45,958 nt of DNA, taken from contig NZ_LSJM01000441.1 of assembly GCF_001557215.1 (NCBI RefSeq), positions 1-45,958 on the forward strand. Direction: 5' to 3'. Each line of letters begins with the position of its first letter. The first letter of the stretch is position 1. The DNA comes from Sphingomonas sp. CCH9-E2 (GTDB lineage Bacteria > Pseudomonadota > Alphaproteobacteria > Sphingomonadales > Sphingomonadaceae). The translations under genes were made by a program, and so were the position numbers. Of this stretch, positions 33,990 to 43,426 are shown piece after piece. Below the pieces are notes generated by a model. It had not been told where the DNA came from. It saw only the letters and a program-made list of their open reading frames with translations, and did no database searches.

Positions 33990-35432
33990 ATGACTGGCGC
34001 CACGCTCACCCTCTACAACAGCCTCACCCGCGCGACCGAAGCCTTCGCGCCGATCGATCCCGCCAAGAGCGTGCGCGTCTATTCGTGCGGACCGACGGTC
34101 TATAGCGACCCGCATCTGGGCAATCTGCGCGCCTATGTCTTCACCGATACGCTCAGCCGCGTGCTGCGGTGGAAGGGGCATGCCCTCACCCATGTCATCA
34201 ACATCACCGATGTCGGCCACCTGACCTCCGACGCCGATGCGGGCGAGGACAAGATGGAAGCGGCGGCGAAGCAGCGCGGCCTGAGCGCCTGGGACATTTC
34301 GCGCCACTATGCCGATGTGTTCCGCCGAAACTTACGCGACCTCAACATCCGCACCCCCGATCACATGCCGCTGGCGACCGATTACGTTGAGAAGATGATC
34401 GAGTTCGCCAAGGGCATTGCCGACCAGCATTGCTACCAGCTCGACAGCGGCCTCTATTTCGACAGCAGTACCGTGCCCGATTACGGCAAGCTGTCCGGCG
34501 GTCAGGACGATGCCGGTGAAGGCCGGATCGAGAGCGTCGCGGGCAAGCGCCATCCGCAGGATTTCGCGATCTGGCGCACCACCCCGCCGGGCGAGACGCG
34601 GCAGATGGAATGGGACTCACCCTGGGGCCGCGGCGCGCCGGGCTGGCACCTCGAATGCTCGGTGATGAGCGCCGAGCTGCTCGGCCTGCCGTTCGACATC
34701 CACACCGGCGGGATCGACCATCGCGAGATCCACCACGTCAACGAAATCGCGCAGAACCAGGCGCATTGCGGCTGCGCGAATTCGGGCGCGAAGATCTGGA
34801 TGCACAACAACTTCCTGGTCGATCGCGGCGGCAAAATGTCGAAGTCCAAGGGCGGCATCGCCACGCTCGACGCACTGGTGGCAAAGGGCGTCCACCCGCT
34901 CGCCTATCGCCTGATGTGCCTCAGCGCGCATTATCGCAGCGAGCTCGAGTTCAGCGGCGAGAATTTGATGGCGGCGCTGGTGCGGCTGCGGCGGCTGGTG
35001 CTGGCGGCGGAGAAGTTCCGTGCGGCCGAGGGCCCAAAGGACGGTAAGCCTGGCGGCAATGCGGCGAGCTATCTCGAGCGGCTCGACGCGGCGGTGTCCG
35101 ACGACCTCAACACCCCCAAGGCGCTGCCGGTGCTGGAGGAATTGCTCGCCGACAAGCATCTGGGGCAGGAAGCGCGGCTGATGACGCTGGCACAGTTCGA
35201 CACCGCCCTCGGCCTCAACCTGCTCGACCTGTCCCGCGCCGACCTCCGCGTCCGTCCGGCAGATGCACTGGTCACCGAAGCAGAGATCGAAGCCCGCCTA
35301 GCCCAACGCAAGGAAGCCCGCGCCGCGAAGGACTTCGCCCGCTCGGACGCGATCCGCGACGAGCTGATCGGCGCGGGAGTCGAGGTGATGGACGGCGACC
35401 CGATCGGGTGGGACTGGAAGGTCGAACTCTGA
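33990..35432 (+). CDS. cysS: Cysteine-tRNA ligase
   Basis: CysS charges tRNA(Cys) with cysteine. I begin at ATG 33990 (MTGATLTLYNSLTRATEAF), which gives 480 residues, normal for the family; another ATG at 33978 would add four. The class I signature is HLGN (residues 42-45) in CGPTVYSDPHLGNLR, with the zinc-binding Cys33. GAPGWHLECSVMS and IDHREIHHVNE hold the other zinc ligands, and KMSKS lies near residue 282. It converges on the DUF1501 gene across the terminator at 35439-35468. Confidence 0.97.
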   Translation: MTGATLTLYNSLTRATEAFAPIDPAKSVRVYSCGPTVYSDPHLGNLRAYVFTDTLSRVLRWKGHALTHVINITDVGHLTSDADAGEDKMEAAAKQRGLSAWDISRHYADVFRRNLRDLNIRTPDHMPLATDYVEKMIEFAKGIADQHCYQLDSGLYFDSSTVPDYGKLSGGQDDAGEGRIESVAGKRHPQDFAIWRTTPPGETRQMEWDSPWGRGAPGWHLECSVMSAELLGLPFDIHTGGIDHREIHHVNEIAQNQAHCGCANSGAKIWMHNNFLVDRGGKMSKSKGGIATLDALVAKGVHPLAYRLMCLSAHYRSELEFSGENLMAALVRLRRLVLAAEKFRAAEGPKDGKPGGNAASYLERLDAAVSDDLNTPKALPVLEELLADKHLGQEARLMTLAQFDTALGLNLLDLSRADLRVRPADALVTEAEIEARLAQRKEARAAKDFARSDAIRDELIGAGVEVMDGDPIGWDWKVEL

Positions 35433-35438
35433 CCTCAA

Positions 35439-35468
35439 CCGTCGCCCCGGCGGAGGCCGGGGCGACGG
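35439..35468. terminator. Bidirectional hairpin between cysS and the DUF1501 gene
   Basis: CCGTCGCCCCGGC (35439-35451) and GCCGGGGCGACGG (35456-35468) form a perfect 13-bp stem with a GGAG loop. It fills the gap between the two convergent genes and would end both transcripts. This is the strongest hairpin in the window. Confidence 0.75.
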
Positions 35469-35472
35469 CCTC

Positions 35473-36843
35473 TCAAACAAACCCCAGATTCGTCGTCGAA
35501 TAATTCCCGATATTCGGCAGCACCGTCGACATGTTCCCCGCCGACACCCCGAACCAGCTCGCCAGCGTCGCGGCGTACTGATCGACCGAGGTGGTCGGGA
35601 GCAGCCGCCCCTGCCCGACATCGCTTGGCGTATTGTGCCCGAAATCGGGCGGGGTGCCATAGATGCGGCCGCCCTGCACCGCGCCGCCCAGCACGAAATG
35701 CATGCTGCCCCAGCCATGGTCGGAGCCGTCGTCATTCTGCGTCAGCGTGCGGCCGAAGTCCGACGCGGTGAAGCTGGTCACCTTGTCCGCGATGCCCAGC
35801 GCGGCGGTGGTGTCGTAGAAGGCGCGCATCGCATCGGCGACGCGGCCCACTAGGGTCGGGTGATCGCGCAGCAGGAAATCGTGCATGTCCCAGCCGCCGA
35901 TCGACACGAAGAACACCTGCCGCTTCGCGCCCAGTTCCTGTGACACCGAAATCAGCCGCGCGACGATCTTGAGCTGGTCCGCCAGCGTATTGCCGGTCGG
36001 GAACAGCGTGAAATTCGCCGCCGGGGCGCTCGCCAGCGCGCCGTTGACCTGCGTGTAGAGATCGAGCGCGCGTTTCGACACGGTGGCGTGTTCGTTGGCG
36101 ATGAGATTGGCCTGCGCCCCGCCCATCAGCGTGCGCAGCGTGCTGGCAGCGGTCGCCGATCCGAACAGCGTCGACGCGCCGTTGATCAGCGCGGTCGGGC
36201 CATTGGTGCCGGTGACATACTGGATCGCGCTGCGCCCCGACAGATAGGTCGCATTGCCCGATGCGCTGATACAGGTCAGCGCGCTGGTTCCGTTGCCGCT
36301 CTGCAGCAGGTCGCCAATCCGCCCGCCCCAGCCCGATGTCGCGCCCTCCGCGCTCGATGCCTGCCAATAGCTTTGCTGGTCGTTATGGCTGAACAGCTTG
36401 GGCGGCAGCGCCACCGATGCCGCCTGATACTGCGCCTTGGTCGTCGGGCGCACCAGCGTGCCGACATTGAGCACCGGGGCCAGCTTGCCCGCGTTGAACA
36501 AAGGCAGCAGCGACGCCATCGTCGGTGCCAGCGCAAATTGCCGCCCGCCGAGTGAATTGGCCGGGTTCAGCAGGGTCGCGGTCAGGCTGTCGCGCGCATG
36601 GCCCAGCGTCGGACGCTGCGCGAGATAGGCGGCATGCGTCGCACTGTCATAGGGCGGCAGCGTGTTGGCGTAATCATTGCCGCCATAGAGGAAGATGCAC
36701 ACCAGCGCCTTGTAATCGCTGGCGACCGCCGCCGATGCCTCGCCGATCGCGGCGAGCTGGGTGACGAAGGGCGCGGCGGCGCCCGCTGCACCCAACGCGG
36801 CGGTGCGCTTGAGGAAGGCGCGGCGCGATTGGTTCTGATCCAT
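35473..36843 (-). CDS. DUF1501-family exported protein (sulfatase-like fold)
   Basis: The 456-residue protein starts at ATG 36843 with a twin-arginine signal (QSRRAFLKRTAALGAAGAAA). The body shows VCIFLYGGNDYANTLPPYDS, then ALAPTMASLLPLFNAGKLAP and QVFFVSIGGWDMHDFLLRDH. FTASDFGRTLTQNDDGSDHG, the most conserved segment, resembles alkaline-phosphatase/sulfatase-like metal sites, and GWGSMHFVLGGAVQGG follows. Function is unknown. It is 11 bp downstream of a DUF1800 gene; the two nearly always occur together, suggesting a shared secreted or surface process. Confidence 0.88.
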   Translation of the reverse strand: MDQNQSRRAFLKRTAALGAAGAAAPFVTQLAAIGEASAAVASDYKALVCIFLYGGNDYANTLPPYDSATHAAYLAQRPTLGHARDSLTATLLNPANSLGGRQFALAPTMASLLPLFNAGKLAPVLNVGTLVRPTTKAQYQAASVALPPKLFSHNDQQSYWQASSAEGATSGWGGRIGDLLQSGNGTSALTCISASGNATYLSGRSAIQYVTGTNGPTALINGASTLFGSATAASTLRTLMGGAQANLIANEHATVSKRALDLYTQVNGALASAPAANFTLFPTGNTLADQLKIVARLISVSQELGAKRQVFFVSIGGWDMHDFLLRDHPTLVGRVADAMRAFYDTTAALGIADKVTSFTASDFGRTLTQNDDGSDHGWGSMHFVLGGAVQGGRIYGTPPDFGHNTPSDVGQGRLLPTTSVDQYAATLASWFGVSAGNMSTVLPNIGNYSTTNLGFV

Positions 36844-36854
36844 GTCCCGGCCCC

Positions 36855-38564
36855 TCACTTCAACGTCAGAAATTCGGGCGATGCCATCGTCAGCAGGACG
36901 GCGATCGCGATGCGGTTTGAATTGCTGCTCGAACTGTCGACCGCGGTGCGGATCGCGGTCACCGTGGCGCTCGACAGCTGTCCAGCCGCGAGCCACAGGT
37001 TGATCCGGTCGACCAGCGCCGCGCTGTCCGCCACCAGTGTCGACAGCGACCCGTAATCGGTGCGCAGGTCGGTCGTGTTGTTCACCACCGACTGCATGTA
37101 ATTCACATAGCCGACGACGCTGATCTCGTTGGTGATCTGCAACTCCGGCGCGACCAGCCCCGCGCTCGCGATCGGGGTATTGGGCGGGGTGTAGCCGGGG
37201 CGGAAGAAGTTGAAGACCGACGGGCTGCGGCCCATCGCCTGCGCCAGCCGGTTGATCGAGCTGCTGGTGTCCCCCGTCGTCCAGTTGCCCGAGTTCGACG
37301 TTGCCCCGAACGCGCGCGCCCAGCCGGTCAGGCGCATCACCGGTTCGCGCAGCTTGCCCGCGCTGGTCGCGGTCGGTTCGGTCCGCGCCTCGCTGTCCAT
37401 CAGGATCGCGCGGATCACCGCCTGCATGTCGCCGCGCACGCCCGATCCATTGTCGGCAAACTTCGCCGCGACGCGCCCGATATAGCCAGCCGAGGGATTG
37501 CTGGTCACCAGCCGCTGAATCAGCTGCTTCGAAACAAAGGGCGGCACATTGGGGTGCGCGAAGATCGTATCGAGCGCTTGGCGTATCGCATCCGCGCCCG
37601 CTGCCCCGGCGGGGACGGTCGTGCCGAGGAAGGTCGATGCCCCGGTCTCGTGCAGCGTGGCGTTGATGATCATCGGGCGGCGGTAGCGATCGGGCGTCGT
37701 GTTATCCGATCCGTCGACCACCAGTCCCGTGAACACCCGCGCCAGTCCCGATACGTCCGCCGGCGTATAGGTCTCGACCGGCTGCCCGCCCGATGTCACG
37801 ACGCTGCCGTCCATGTTGAGCCGCACCAGGCCGATGGTAAAAAGCTGCATCAGCTCGCGCGCATAATTCTCGTCCGGGACCGACCCGGTGCTGGCATTCG
37901 CCTTGCGGTTGCCCAGGAAGGTCAGGAACGACCCCATGGCGGCGTTATAGGTCACGCGCTCGATCAGCGTGCGGAAATTGCCGAACGCATTGTCCATCAG
38001 CACGTCGACATAGGCGGCCATGGAGAATTGCCGCCACGACAGGTTCACACCGCCAATCCCGACCACCAGCATTTCGAGCAAAGCCATGCCCACGCGCTGG
38101 CGCAGCTGATCGCCCGCGCCAATCAGCTGGCTCCACATCGCATTGTCGAAGCCGTTCTCGTTGTTGACGAAGCTGGCGTCATTATAGCCCTTGCTTACCA
38201 GCCAGTCCCACAGGCTGGTCGGGCGCGGCTTGGCGAATTCGGCGGTGATCCATGCGTCGAAACCGCGCGCCTGGACATCGGCGATGTCAGCGGCGGTCGC
38301 GCCCATCGTTGCCTGCGACAGGAAGCGGCTGGCCTGTGCGGCCGTGGGCGGTGGCGGGGTCGGGCTGGGCGTCGGCGTCGGGCCGGGGGTCGAGACGACG
38401 CCGCCTCCGCCGCCGCCCGAGTCACATGCAGCGAGGGCGAGTGCGAGCCCGCTGACCCCGACCGCGCTAAAGCTGCCGCCGACACGTGCGACATCGCCCG
38501 CGGCCGCCGGTTGCGGCGCGAGCGGTTCATCCACCGCGATCAGCGGCGATTCCAGTTTGTCCAT
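36855..38564 (-). CDS. DUF1800-family protein
   Basis: The 569-residue protein begins with about 30 non-hydrophobic residues, then a hydrophobic stretch ending LALALAAC (Cys near 47) that looks like a lipobox. A Gly and Pro/Thr-rich linker (GGGGGGVVSTPGPTPTPSP) follows. The rest is the DUF1800 helical domain, with RFLSQATMGATAADIADVQA, DENYARELMQLFTIGLVRL and MRLTGWARAFGAT. The ATG at 38564 is the only start seen and makes the signal region unusually long. It precedes the DUF1501 gene, its regular partner. No function is known. Confidence 0.85.
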   Translation of the reverse strand: MDKLESPLIAVDEPLAPQPAAAGDVARVGGSFSAVGVSGLALALAACDSGGGGGGVVSTPGPTPTPSPTPPPPTAAQASRFLSQATMGATAADIADVQARGFDAWITAEFAKPRPTSLWDWLVSKGYNDASFVNNENGFDNAMWSQLIGAGDQLRQRVGMALLEMLVVGIGGVNLSWRQFSMAAYVDVLMDNAFGNFRTLIERVTYNAAMGSFLTFLGNRKANASTGSVPDENYARELMQLFTIGLVRLNMDGSVVTSGGQPVETYTPADVSGLARVFTGLVVDGSDNTTPDRYRRPMIINATLHETGASTFLGTTVPAGAAGADAIRQALDTIFAHPNVPPFVSKQLIQRLVTSNPSAGYIGRVAAKFADNGSGVRGDMQAVIRAILMDSEARTEPTATSAGKLREPVMRLTGWARAFGATSNSGNWTTGDTSSSINRLAQAMGRSPSVFNFFRPGYTPPNTPIASAGLVAPELQITNEISVVGYVNYMQSVVNNTTDLRTDYGSLSTLVADSAALVDRINLWLAAGQLSSATVTAIRTAVDSSSSNSNRIAIAVLLTMASPEFLTLK

Positions 38565-38727
38565 CGGTCCCCACCCCGGGCGTACGGAGCCTCCCGCGCC
38601 ATGTCGCCCGTATCGAACATTCCTCTTTCCGCTGCCGGGCGCCAGTCAAAAAGAGTATCAATTTGTCGCAAACCACCTTCCCGCGCCGCGATTGCCCCGG
38701 CGCGCGGATCGCGCCATCCTGCGCAGC

Positions 38728-39663
38728 ATGAAAGCCGTCCTGCCTGCGCTCGCCCGCCCGCTGATCGAACCCGGCCTGCCCGCCGGGATCGACGCGCATT
38801 GGTTCACCAGCCGCGAAGAGGCGCTGGCGCTGATCGGCGATGCGCAGATCGGCTGGGTCGACATGAACCGGCCGGGCTGGACCGGAGAGATCGCGGCGGC
38901 GGGCGAGCGGCTCCAATGGCTGTCGACCATCTATGCCGGGATCGATGCGTTCGACACCGACCTGCTCAAGGCGCGCGGCACGATCCTGACCAACGGCGTC
39001 GGCATCAATGCGATTGCGGTCGCCGAATATGCGATGCTGGGCATCCTCGCCGCAGCCAAGCGCTTCGATGAAGTGGTGCGGATCGCCGACCGGCACGAAT
39101 GGCCCGGCGACGCGCCGGGCAAGGTCGAGCTGTTCGAAACCCGCGCGCTGGTGATCGGATACGGCACGATCGGGCGGATGATCGGGGAGCGACTGGCGGC
39201 GTTCGGCGTCGCGGTGACCGGCGTCACCCGTTCCGGCCGCGACGGCACGCTGACGCCCGACCAGTGGCGCGACCGGATCGGCGACCATGACTGGGTCGTC
39301 CTTGCCGCCCCCTCGACCGATGCGACGACGGCGATGATCGGCGCAGACGAACTGGCGGCGATGAAGCCCGGCGCGTGGCTCATCAACGTCGCGCGCGGCG
39401 ACATGGTCGATCAGGACGCGCTGATCGCCGCGCTGCACAAAAGGCGGATCGGCGGCGCGTTCCTCGACGTGGTGCATCCCGAGCCTCTGCCCCCCGACCA
39501 CCCGCTCTGGACCGCGCCCAACACGCTCCATTCGATGCACTTGTCGGGCCGCTCGCAGACCAAGATGTTCATGCGCGCCGCCGCCCTGTTCCTCGACAAT
39601 GCGCGTGCCTTTGCCGAAGGGCGGCCGATGAAGAATGTCGTCGATCTCGACGCAGGCTACTGA
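38728..39663 (+). CDS. D-2-hydroxyacid dehydrogenase, NAD(P)-dependent
   Basis: The 311-residue protein (start ATG 38728) belongs to the D-isomer-specific 2-hydroxyacid dehydrogenases. It has the Rossmann motif [15 protein letters not shown] (about 143-157) and GVTRSGRDG. The catalytic Arg lies in [15 protein letters not shown], a Glu in [15 protein letters not shown], and the His in SMHLSGRSQ. An Arg following the beta-2 strand (TRSGR) hints at NADP. The substrate is not identifiable. It lies 20 bp before trpG and divergent from DUF1800 by 163 bp. Confidence 0.88.
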   Translation: MKAVLPALARPLIEPGLPAGIDAHWFTSREEALALIGDAQIGWVDMNRPGWTGEIAAAGERLQWLSTIYAGIDAFDTDLLKARGTILTNGVGINAIAVAEYAMLGILAAAKRFDEVVRIADRHEWPGDAPGKVELFETRALVIGYGTIGRMIGERLAAFGVAVTGVTRSGRDGTLTPDQWRDRIGDHDWVVLAAPSTDATTAMIGADELAAMKPGAWLINVARGDMVDQDALIAALHKRRIGGAFLDVVHPEPLPPDHPLWTAPNTLHSMHLSGRSQTKMFMRAAALFLDNARAFAEGRPMKNVVDLDAGY

Positions 39664-39683
39664 CGCGGCTAATCCCCCTCCCC

Positions 39684-40268
39684 ATGATCCTCGTCATCGA
39701 CAATTACGACAGCTTCACCTGGAACCTCGTCCATTATCTGATGGAGCTGGGCGCGGAGGTGAAGGTGGTGCGCAACGACGCGCTCACCGCGGAGGAGGCG
39801 ATTGCCAGCAACGCGCAAGCGTTCCTGCTCTCCCCCGGCCCGTGCACCCCGAACGAAGCGGGGATCAGCCTCGACCTCGTCGCCGCCTGCGCCGATGCGG
39901 GCAAGCCGCTGCTCGGCGTGTGCCTCGGCCACCAGTCGATCGGCCAGCATTTCGGCGGCAAGGTCGTGCGCGGTGGGCTAATGCACGGCAAGACGTCGCC
40001 GGTCAGTCATGACGGCACCGGCCTGTTCGAAGGGCTGCCCAGCCCCTTTACCGCCACCCGCTACCATTCGCTGATCGTCACCGACATTCCCGACGCCCTG
40101 GTGGTCAACGCCACGGCATCCGACGGCAGCGTCATGGCGTTCCGCCACCGCGACTTGCCCATCCACTCGGTCCAGTTTCACCCGGAAAGCATCGCCACCG
40201 AACATGGCCACGCGATGCTGGCGAATTTCCTCAGGATCGCGGGCATTGCGGCGAAGGCCCCGGCATAA
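39684..40268 (+). CDS. trpG: Anthranilate synthase glutamine amidotransferase subunit TrpG
   Basis: TrpG supplies ammonia from glutamine to TrpE to make anthranilate from chorismate, the first tryptophan-specific step; it may also serve p-aminobenzoate synthesis. The 194-residue class I amidotransferase has [13 protein letters not shown] and the nucleophile Cys80 in [12 protein letters not shown]. Its catalytic His166 and Glu168 are in [14 protein letters not shown]. trpE is not in the window. Two unrelated genes (PilZ and membrane protein) separate it from trpD. Confidence 0.93.
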   Translation: MILVIDNYDSFTWNLVHYLMELGAEVKVVRNDALTAEEAIASNAQAFLLSPGPCTPNEAGISLDLVAACADAGKPLLGVCLGHQSIGQHFGGKVVRGGLMHGKTSPVSHDGTGLFEGLPSPFTATRYHSLIVTDIPDALVVNATASDGSVMAFRHRDLPIHSVQFHPESIATEHGHAMLANFLRIAGIAAKAPA

Positions 40269-40367
40269 GCCCGGCAGCCGGAATCAAGACCCGGTTAACC
40301 CGTTTTGGTTAGGGTCGCGTCGAGCCATTCTCACATCCTGTCCCTTGGGCAGGCCGCAAGGGGACCC

Positions 40368-40760
40368 ATGGACCAAGCCGCCACGCGCGATTCTCTGATC
40401 CCCCGGATACCGCGCCAGCAGGTTCTGCTCGGCGCGGAGATTTGCGGTTTCGGCGGCGGCGCGCCGACCAGGCATCGGGTCAAGGATTTGTCGGTCGCGG
40501 GTGCCAAGGTCGACCGCGCGGGCATGCTGCGCCCCGGCGCCACCGTGCTGGTGTCGGTCGGCGTGCTCAACGCGATCGGTGCGACGGTGATCTGGGTCAA
40601 GGACGACTTCGCAGGCCTGCGCTTTGCCGAAACGATCGACCCCGATGCGGCCCGGTCGAAGGCCATGATCGCCCCGCCCAAGCCGCGCCCCACGACGGTC
40701 GTGGATCGTGGTGCGACGGCAGGCTGGATCAGGGACCTCAACAGCCCGTACCGCCGCTAA
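40368..40760 (+). CDS. PilZ-domain protein
   Basis: The 130-residue protein starts at ATG 40368. PilZ domains bind cyclic di-GMP through an RxxxR and a (D/N)xSxxG motif. Here DLSVAG is clear in RHRVKDLSVAGAKV, and RIPRQQ upstream is a possible but imperfect Arg motif. The fold continues with GATVLVSVGVLNAIGATVIW. The C-terminal 30 residues are basic. It lies between trpG and the membrane-protein gene on the same strand. Ligand binding is plausible but unproven. Confidence 0.75.
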   Translation: MDQAATRDSLIPRIPRQQVLLGAEICGFGGGAPTRHRVKDLSVAGAKVDRAGMLRPGATVLVSVGVLNAIGATVIWVKDDFAGLRFAETIDPDAARSKAMIAPPKPRPTTVVDRGATAGWIRDLNSPYRR

Positions 40761-40856
40761 GCGGATCTCGGCAAAGGCCTGCAGTTCATTGCGGGTCTGA
40801 AACTATCGGTTGCATCGATGCCCAGCGTTTTCCACCATCGCGGCGGGAGAACGCAT

Positions 40857-41501
40857 ATGCCGCAAGCCCCTTATCGCCTGGCGTTCGATATTGCCGGTCA
40901 GCCGTCCGACCCGATGATCCTGTGGATCGAGGTGGCGGGCGCAGTGCTCGCGCTGATCGTGCTGGCGCTCGGCGTCCGGATCGTGCGGGGCTATCGTGGG
41001 ATGCAACCACGTGCGGGGCGGATGACCTGGTTCGTAACGCTGTTCGCCACACTGTCGTCCGCCGCCTTCCTGTTCGGCAGCCTCCACCAGCATGCAAGAG
41101 AACGGGCGCTCGACGCTGAACTGGCGGCTGGCCGGGTGCGGACGGAGGAGGGCTGCCTCGACCATTTTGTGCCCGAACAGCGATCGCGCGCGCTCAGCAC
41201 CTCGACCGCGACCGACGCGCATTGGCGCGTCGGCGGGCAGGAGTTCCGCTATGGCAGCGGCGATATGGGACGCGCCTTCAAGACGTCGGCGGGCGATGAC
41301 GGCCCGGTGCGCGCCGACAGCCGCGTCAAGCTGCGCTATATTGTCGATCCACTGACCGGCATGAACCGGATCGTGCGGCTTGAGGTGGCGGACGGTGCCT
41401 GTCCTCCTGCGCCCGCGAGGGCTGATTTCAGACGCGCATTGCCGATCCGCAACAGGAATTGCTCGACTTGGCGTTCGCGCCCCGGAATAGAGGCGGCGTG
41501 A
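40857..41501 (+). CDS. Two-helix membrane protein with a C-terminal soluble domain
   Basis: The 214-residue protein (ATG 40857, GGGAG upstream) has helix 1 at about 22-40 (WIEVAGAVLALIVLALGV) and helix 2 at about 57-72 (TWFVTLFATLSSAAFLFGS). A periplasmic-like domain follows, with HWRVGGQEFRYGSGDMGRAF and RVKLRYIVDP, reminiscent of DUF3592. The basic C-terminus overlaps trpD by 4 bp (GTGA). I do not recognise a function. It has no obvious link to tryptophan synthesis, yet its stop is coupled to trpD. Confidence 0.65.
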   Translation: MPQAPYRLAFDIAGQPSDPMILWIEVAGAVLALIVLALGVRIVRGYRGMQPRAGRMTWFVTLFATLSSAAFLFGSLHQHARERALDAELAAGRVRTEEGCLDHFVPEQRSRALSTSTATDAHWRVGGQEFRYGSGDMGRAFKTSAGDDGPVRADSRVKLRYIVDPLTGMNRIVRLEVADGACPPAPARADFRRALPIRNRNCSTWRSRPGIEAA

Positions 41502-42493
41502 CCACATTCAGCCTCCTCCCCGACCCCGTCAGCCCGCTCGCCCGCGAAAGCGCGGCGCAGGCATTTGCCGACATCCTCGACGGCCGCGCGGCCGAGGATG
41601 AGATTGAGGCATTCCTGATCGCCCTGTCCGACCGCGGCGAAACCAGCATCGAGATCGCCGAAGCCGCCCGGGCGATGCGCGCGCGGGTGATCCCGGTCCG
41701 CGCCCCCGCCAGTGCGATCGACGTGTGCGGCACTGGCGGCGACGGGCACCACACGCTCAACGTCTCGACCGCCGTCGCCATCGTCGTCGCGGCGGCGGGC
41801 GTGCCGGTTGCCAAGCATGGCAACCGCGCCGCCAGCTCCAAATCGGGCGCGGCGGACACGCTGGAGGCACTCGGCCTCGACCTCGACCGCGCCGCCGCCA
41901 ACGCCGAAACGCACCTCAACGACCTCGGCATCGCCTTTCTGTTCGCGGCGAAGCACCATCCGGCGATGGCGCGCGTTGCCCCGATCCGCAAGCGCATCGG
42001 GCGGCGCACGATCTTCAACCTGATGGGCCCGCTCGCCAACCCCGCCGGAGTACAGCGCCAGCTCATCGGCATCGCCCGCCCCGATTATGCGCCGATCTAT
42101 GCCGAGGCGCTGGCCCAGCTGGGCGTCAAGGGCGCCGCGATCGTCGCGGGCGAAGAGGGGCTCGACGAATTGTCGCCCGAGGGCGGGTCGCTGGTGGTCA
42201 GCATCGGCGATGTCAGCCTGCCCGCGCGCGTGACCCCTGCCGACGCCGGCCTGTCCGCCCACCCGCTCTCCGCGCTGCGCGGCGGCGACGCGCAGGAGAA
42301 TGCCGCAGCGCTCCGCCGCCTGCTCGATGGCGAGCGCGGGGCCTATCGCGACGCGGTGCTGCTCAACGCCGCGGCGGCTTTGGTCGTGGCCGGTGAAGCG
42401 ATCGATCTCCGCGAAGGTGCGGAGGAAGCGGCGGAAACGATCGACAAGGGGCTTGCCAAAGCTTTGCTCGACTGCTGGATCGCCGCCGCATGA
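41498..42493 (+). CDS. trpD: Anthranilate phosphoribosyltransferase
   Basis: TrpD joins anthranilate and PRPP to give phosphoribosyl anthranilate. The 331-residue protein starts at GTG 41498. It contains the glycine-rich PRPP loop [15 protein letters not shown] (about 77-91), [40 protein letters not shown] and [12 protein letters not shown], all standard. It overlaps the membrane-protein stop by 4 bp and trpC by 4 bp, so trpD and trpC are coupled. Confidence 0.96.
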   Translation: MTTFSLLPDPVSPLARESAAQAFADILDGRAAEDEIEAFLIALSDRGETSIEIAEAARAMRARVIPVRAPASAIDVCGTGGDGHHTLNVSTAVAIVVAAAGVPVAKHGNRAASSKSGAADTLEALGLDLDRAAANAETHLNDLGIAFLFAAKHHPAMARVAPIRKRIGRRTIFNLMGPLANPAGVQRQLIGIARPDYAPIYAEALAQLGVKGAAIVAGEEGLDELSPEGGSLVVSIGDVSLPARVTPADAGLSAHPLSALRGGDAQENAAALRRLLDGERGAYRDAVLLNAAAALVVAGEAIDLREGAEEAAETIDKGLAKALLDCWIAAA

Positions 42494-43275
42494 GCACGAT
42501 GCTGGACGAAATCATCGCGGTGAAGCGCGGCGAAGTGGCGGAGCGCAAGGCGACGACCTCGCTCGCCGAGCTGCAAGCGCTGGCGATGGCGCAGACCCCG
42601 CCGCGCGGCTTTCGCGCAGCGCTGGATGCCAAGGCCGCAGCCGGATACGGGCTGATCGCGGAGATCAAGAAGGCATCCCCCTCCAAGGGGTTGATCCGCG
42701 CCGATTTCGATCCCCCCGCCCACGCCCGCGCCTATGCCGCCGGCGGCGCGGCGTGCCTGTCGGTGCTGACCGACGCGCCATTTTTTCAGGGGCATGAGGA
42801 GTATCTGATCGCCGCCCGTGCCGCCTGCAGCCTGCCGGTGATCCGCAAGGATTTCATGATCGACCCGTGGCAGGTGCTGGAGGCACGCAGCATCGGCGCC
42901 GACGCGATCCTGATCATCGTCGCCGCACTCGAAGACGCGCAGATGGCAGAGATCGAGGATGCGGCACTCGGCCTCGGCATGGATGTGCTGGTCGAAGTCC
43001 ACGACGCCGCCGAGCTCGACCGCGCGCTGGCGCTGCGCTCGCGGCTGATCGGGGTGAACAACCGCAATTTGAAGGACTTCACCGTCTCGTTCGATCGCAC
43101 CTATGAACTGGTCGGTCGCGCGCCCGAAGGCTGCACCTTCGTCGCCGAAAGCGGGCTCACCAGCCGCGCCGATCTCGACGCGATGGCGCAGCATGGCGTG
43201 CGCTGCTTCCTGATCGGCGAGTCGCTGATGCGCCAGGACGATGTGGAGGCGGCAACGCGGGCGATGATCGGGTGA
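42490..43275 (+). CDS. trpC: Indole-3-glycerol-phosphate synthase
   Basis: TrpC closes the ring of the phosphoribosyl-anthranilate derivative to indole-3-glycerol phosphate. The 261-residue TIM-barrel protein shows [12 protein letters not shown], then [13 protein letters not shown] (catalytic Lys), [44 protein letters not shown] and [13 protein letters not shown]. All IGPS motifs are present. It overlaps the trpD stop by 4 bp (ATGA). A repeat follows and precedes moaC. Confidence 0.96.
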   Translation: MSTMLDEIIAVKRGEVAERKATTSLAELQALAMAQTPPRGFRAALDAKAAAGYGLIAEIKKASPSKGLIRADFDPPAHARAYAAGGAACLSVLTDAPFFQGHEEYLIAARAACSLPVIRKDFMIDPWQVLEARSIGADAILIIVAALEDAQMAEIEDAALGLGMDVLVEVHDAAELDRALALRSRLIGVNNRNLKDFTVSFDRTYELVGRAPEGCTFVAESGLTSRADLDAMAQHGVRCFLIGESLMRQDDVEAATRAMIG

Positions 43276-43292
43276 GCGGCGCGTCAATCAAC

Positions 43293-43425
43293 TCCTTCTC
43301 CCCCTGTGGGAGAAGGAAGGGGCCCGCGCGCGGAGCGCGTGGGAAGGATGAGGGGGCTTTGCGCCCGGCCCCCTCACCCTTCCGCGCCTGCGGCGCTCCC
43401 TCCCTCTCCCACAGGGGGAGAGGGA
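43293..43425. repeat. Palindromic intergenic repeat, copy 4
   Basis: The outer arms 43293-43321 and 43398-43425 are near-perfect inverted copies (TCCTTCTCCCCCTGTGGGAG versus its complement with a few changes). The inner segments GGAAGGATGAGGGGGC and GCCCCCTCACCCTTCC are inverted as well. The element can fold into one long hairpin. Its right arm ends AGGGGGAGAGGGA, just before the moaC ATG, and supplies that gene's Shine-Dalgarno. It fills the trpC-moaC gap. Confidence 0.75.
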
Positions 43426-43426
43426 A

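Noticed and set aside
43284..43426. A riboswitch ahead of moaC (Moco-type)
   Set aside because: The whole gap is explained by the palindromic repeat, and no Moco-riboswitch-like multi-stem core is evident outside it.
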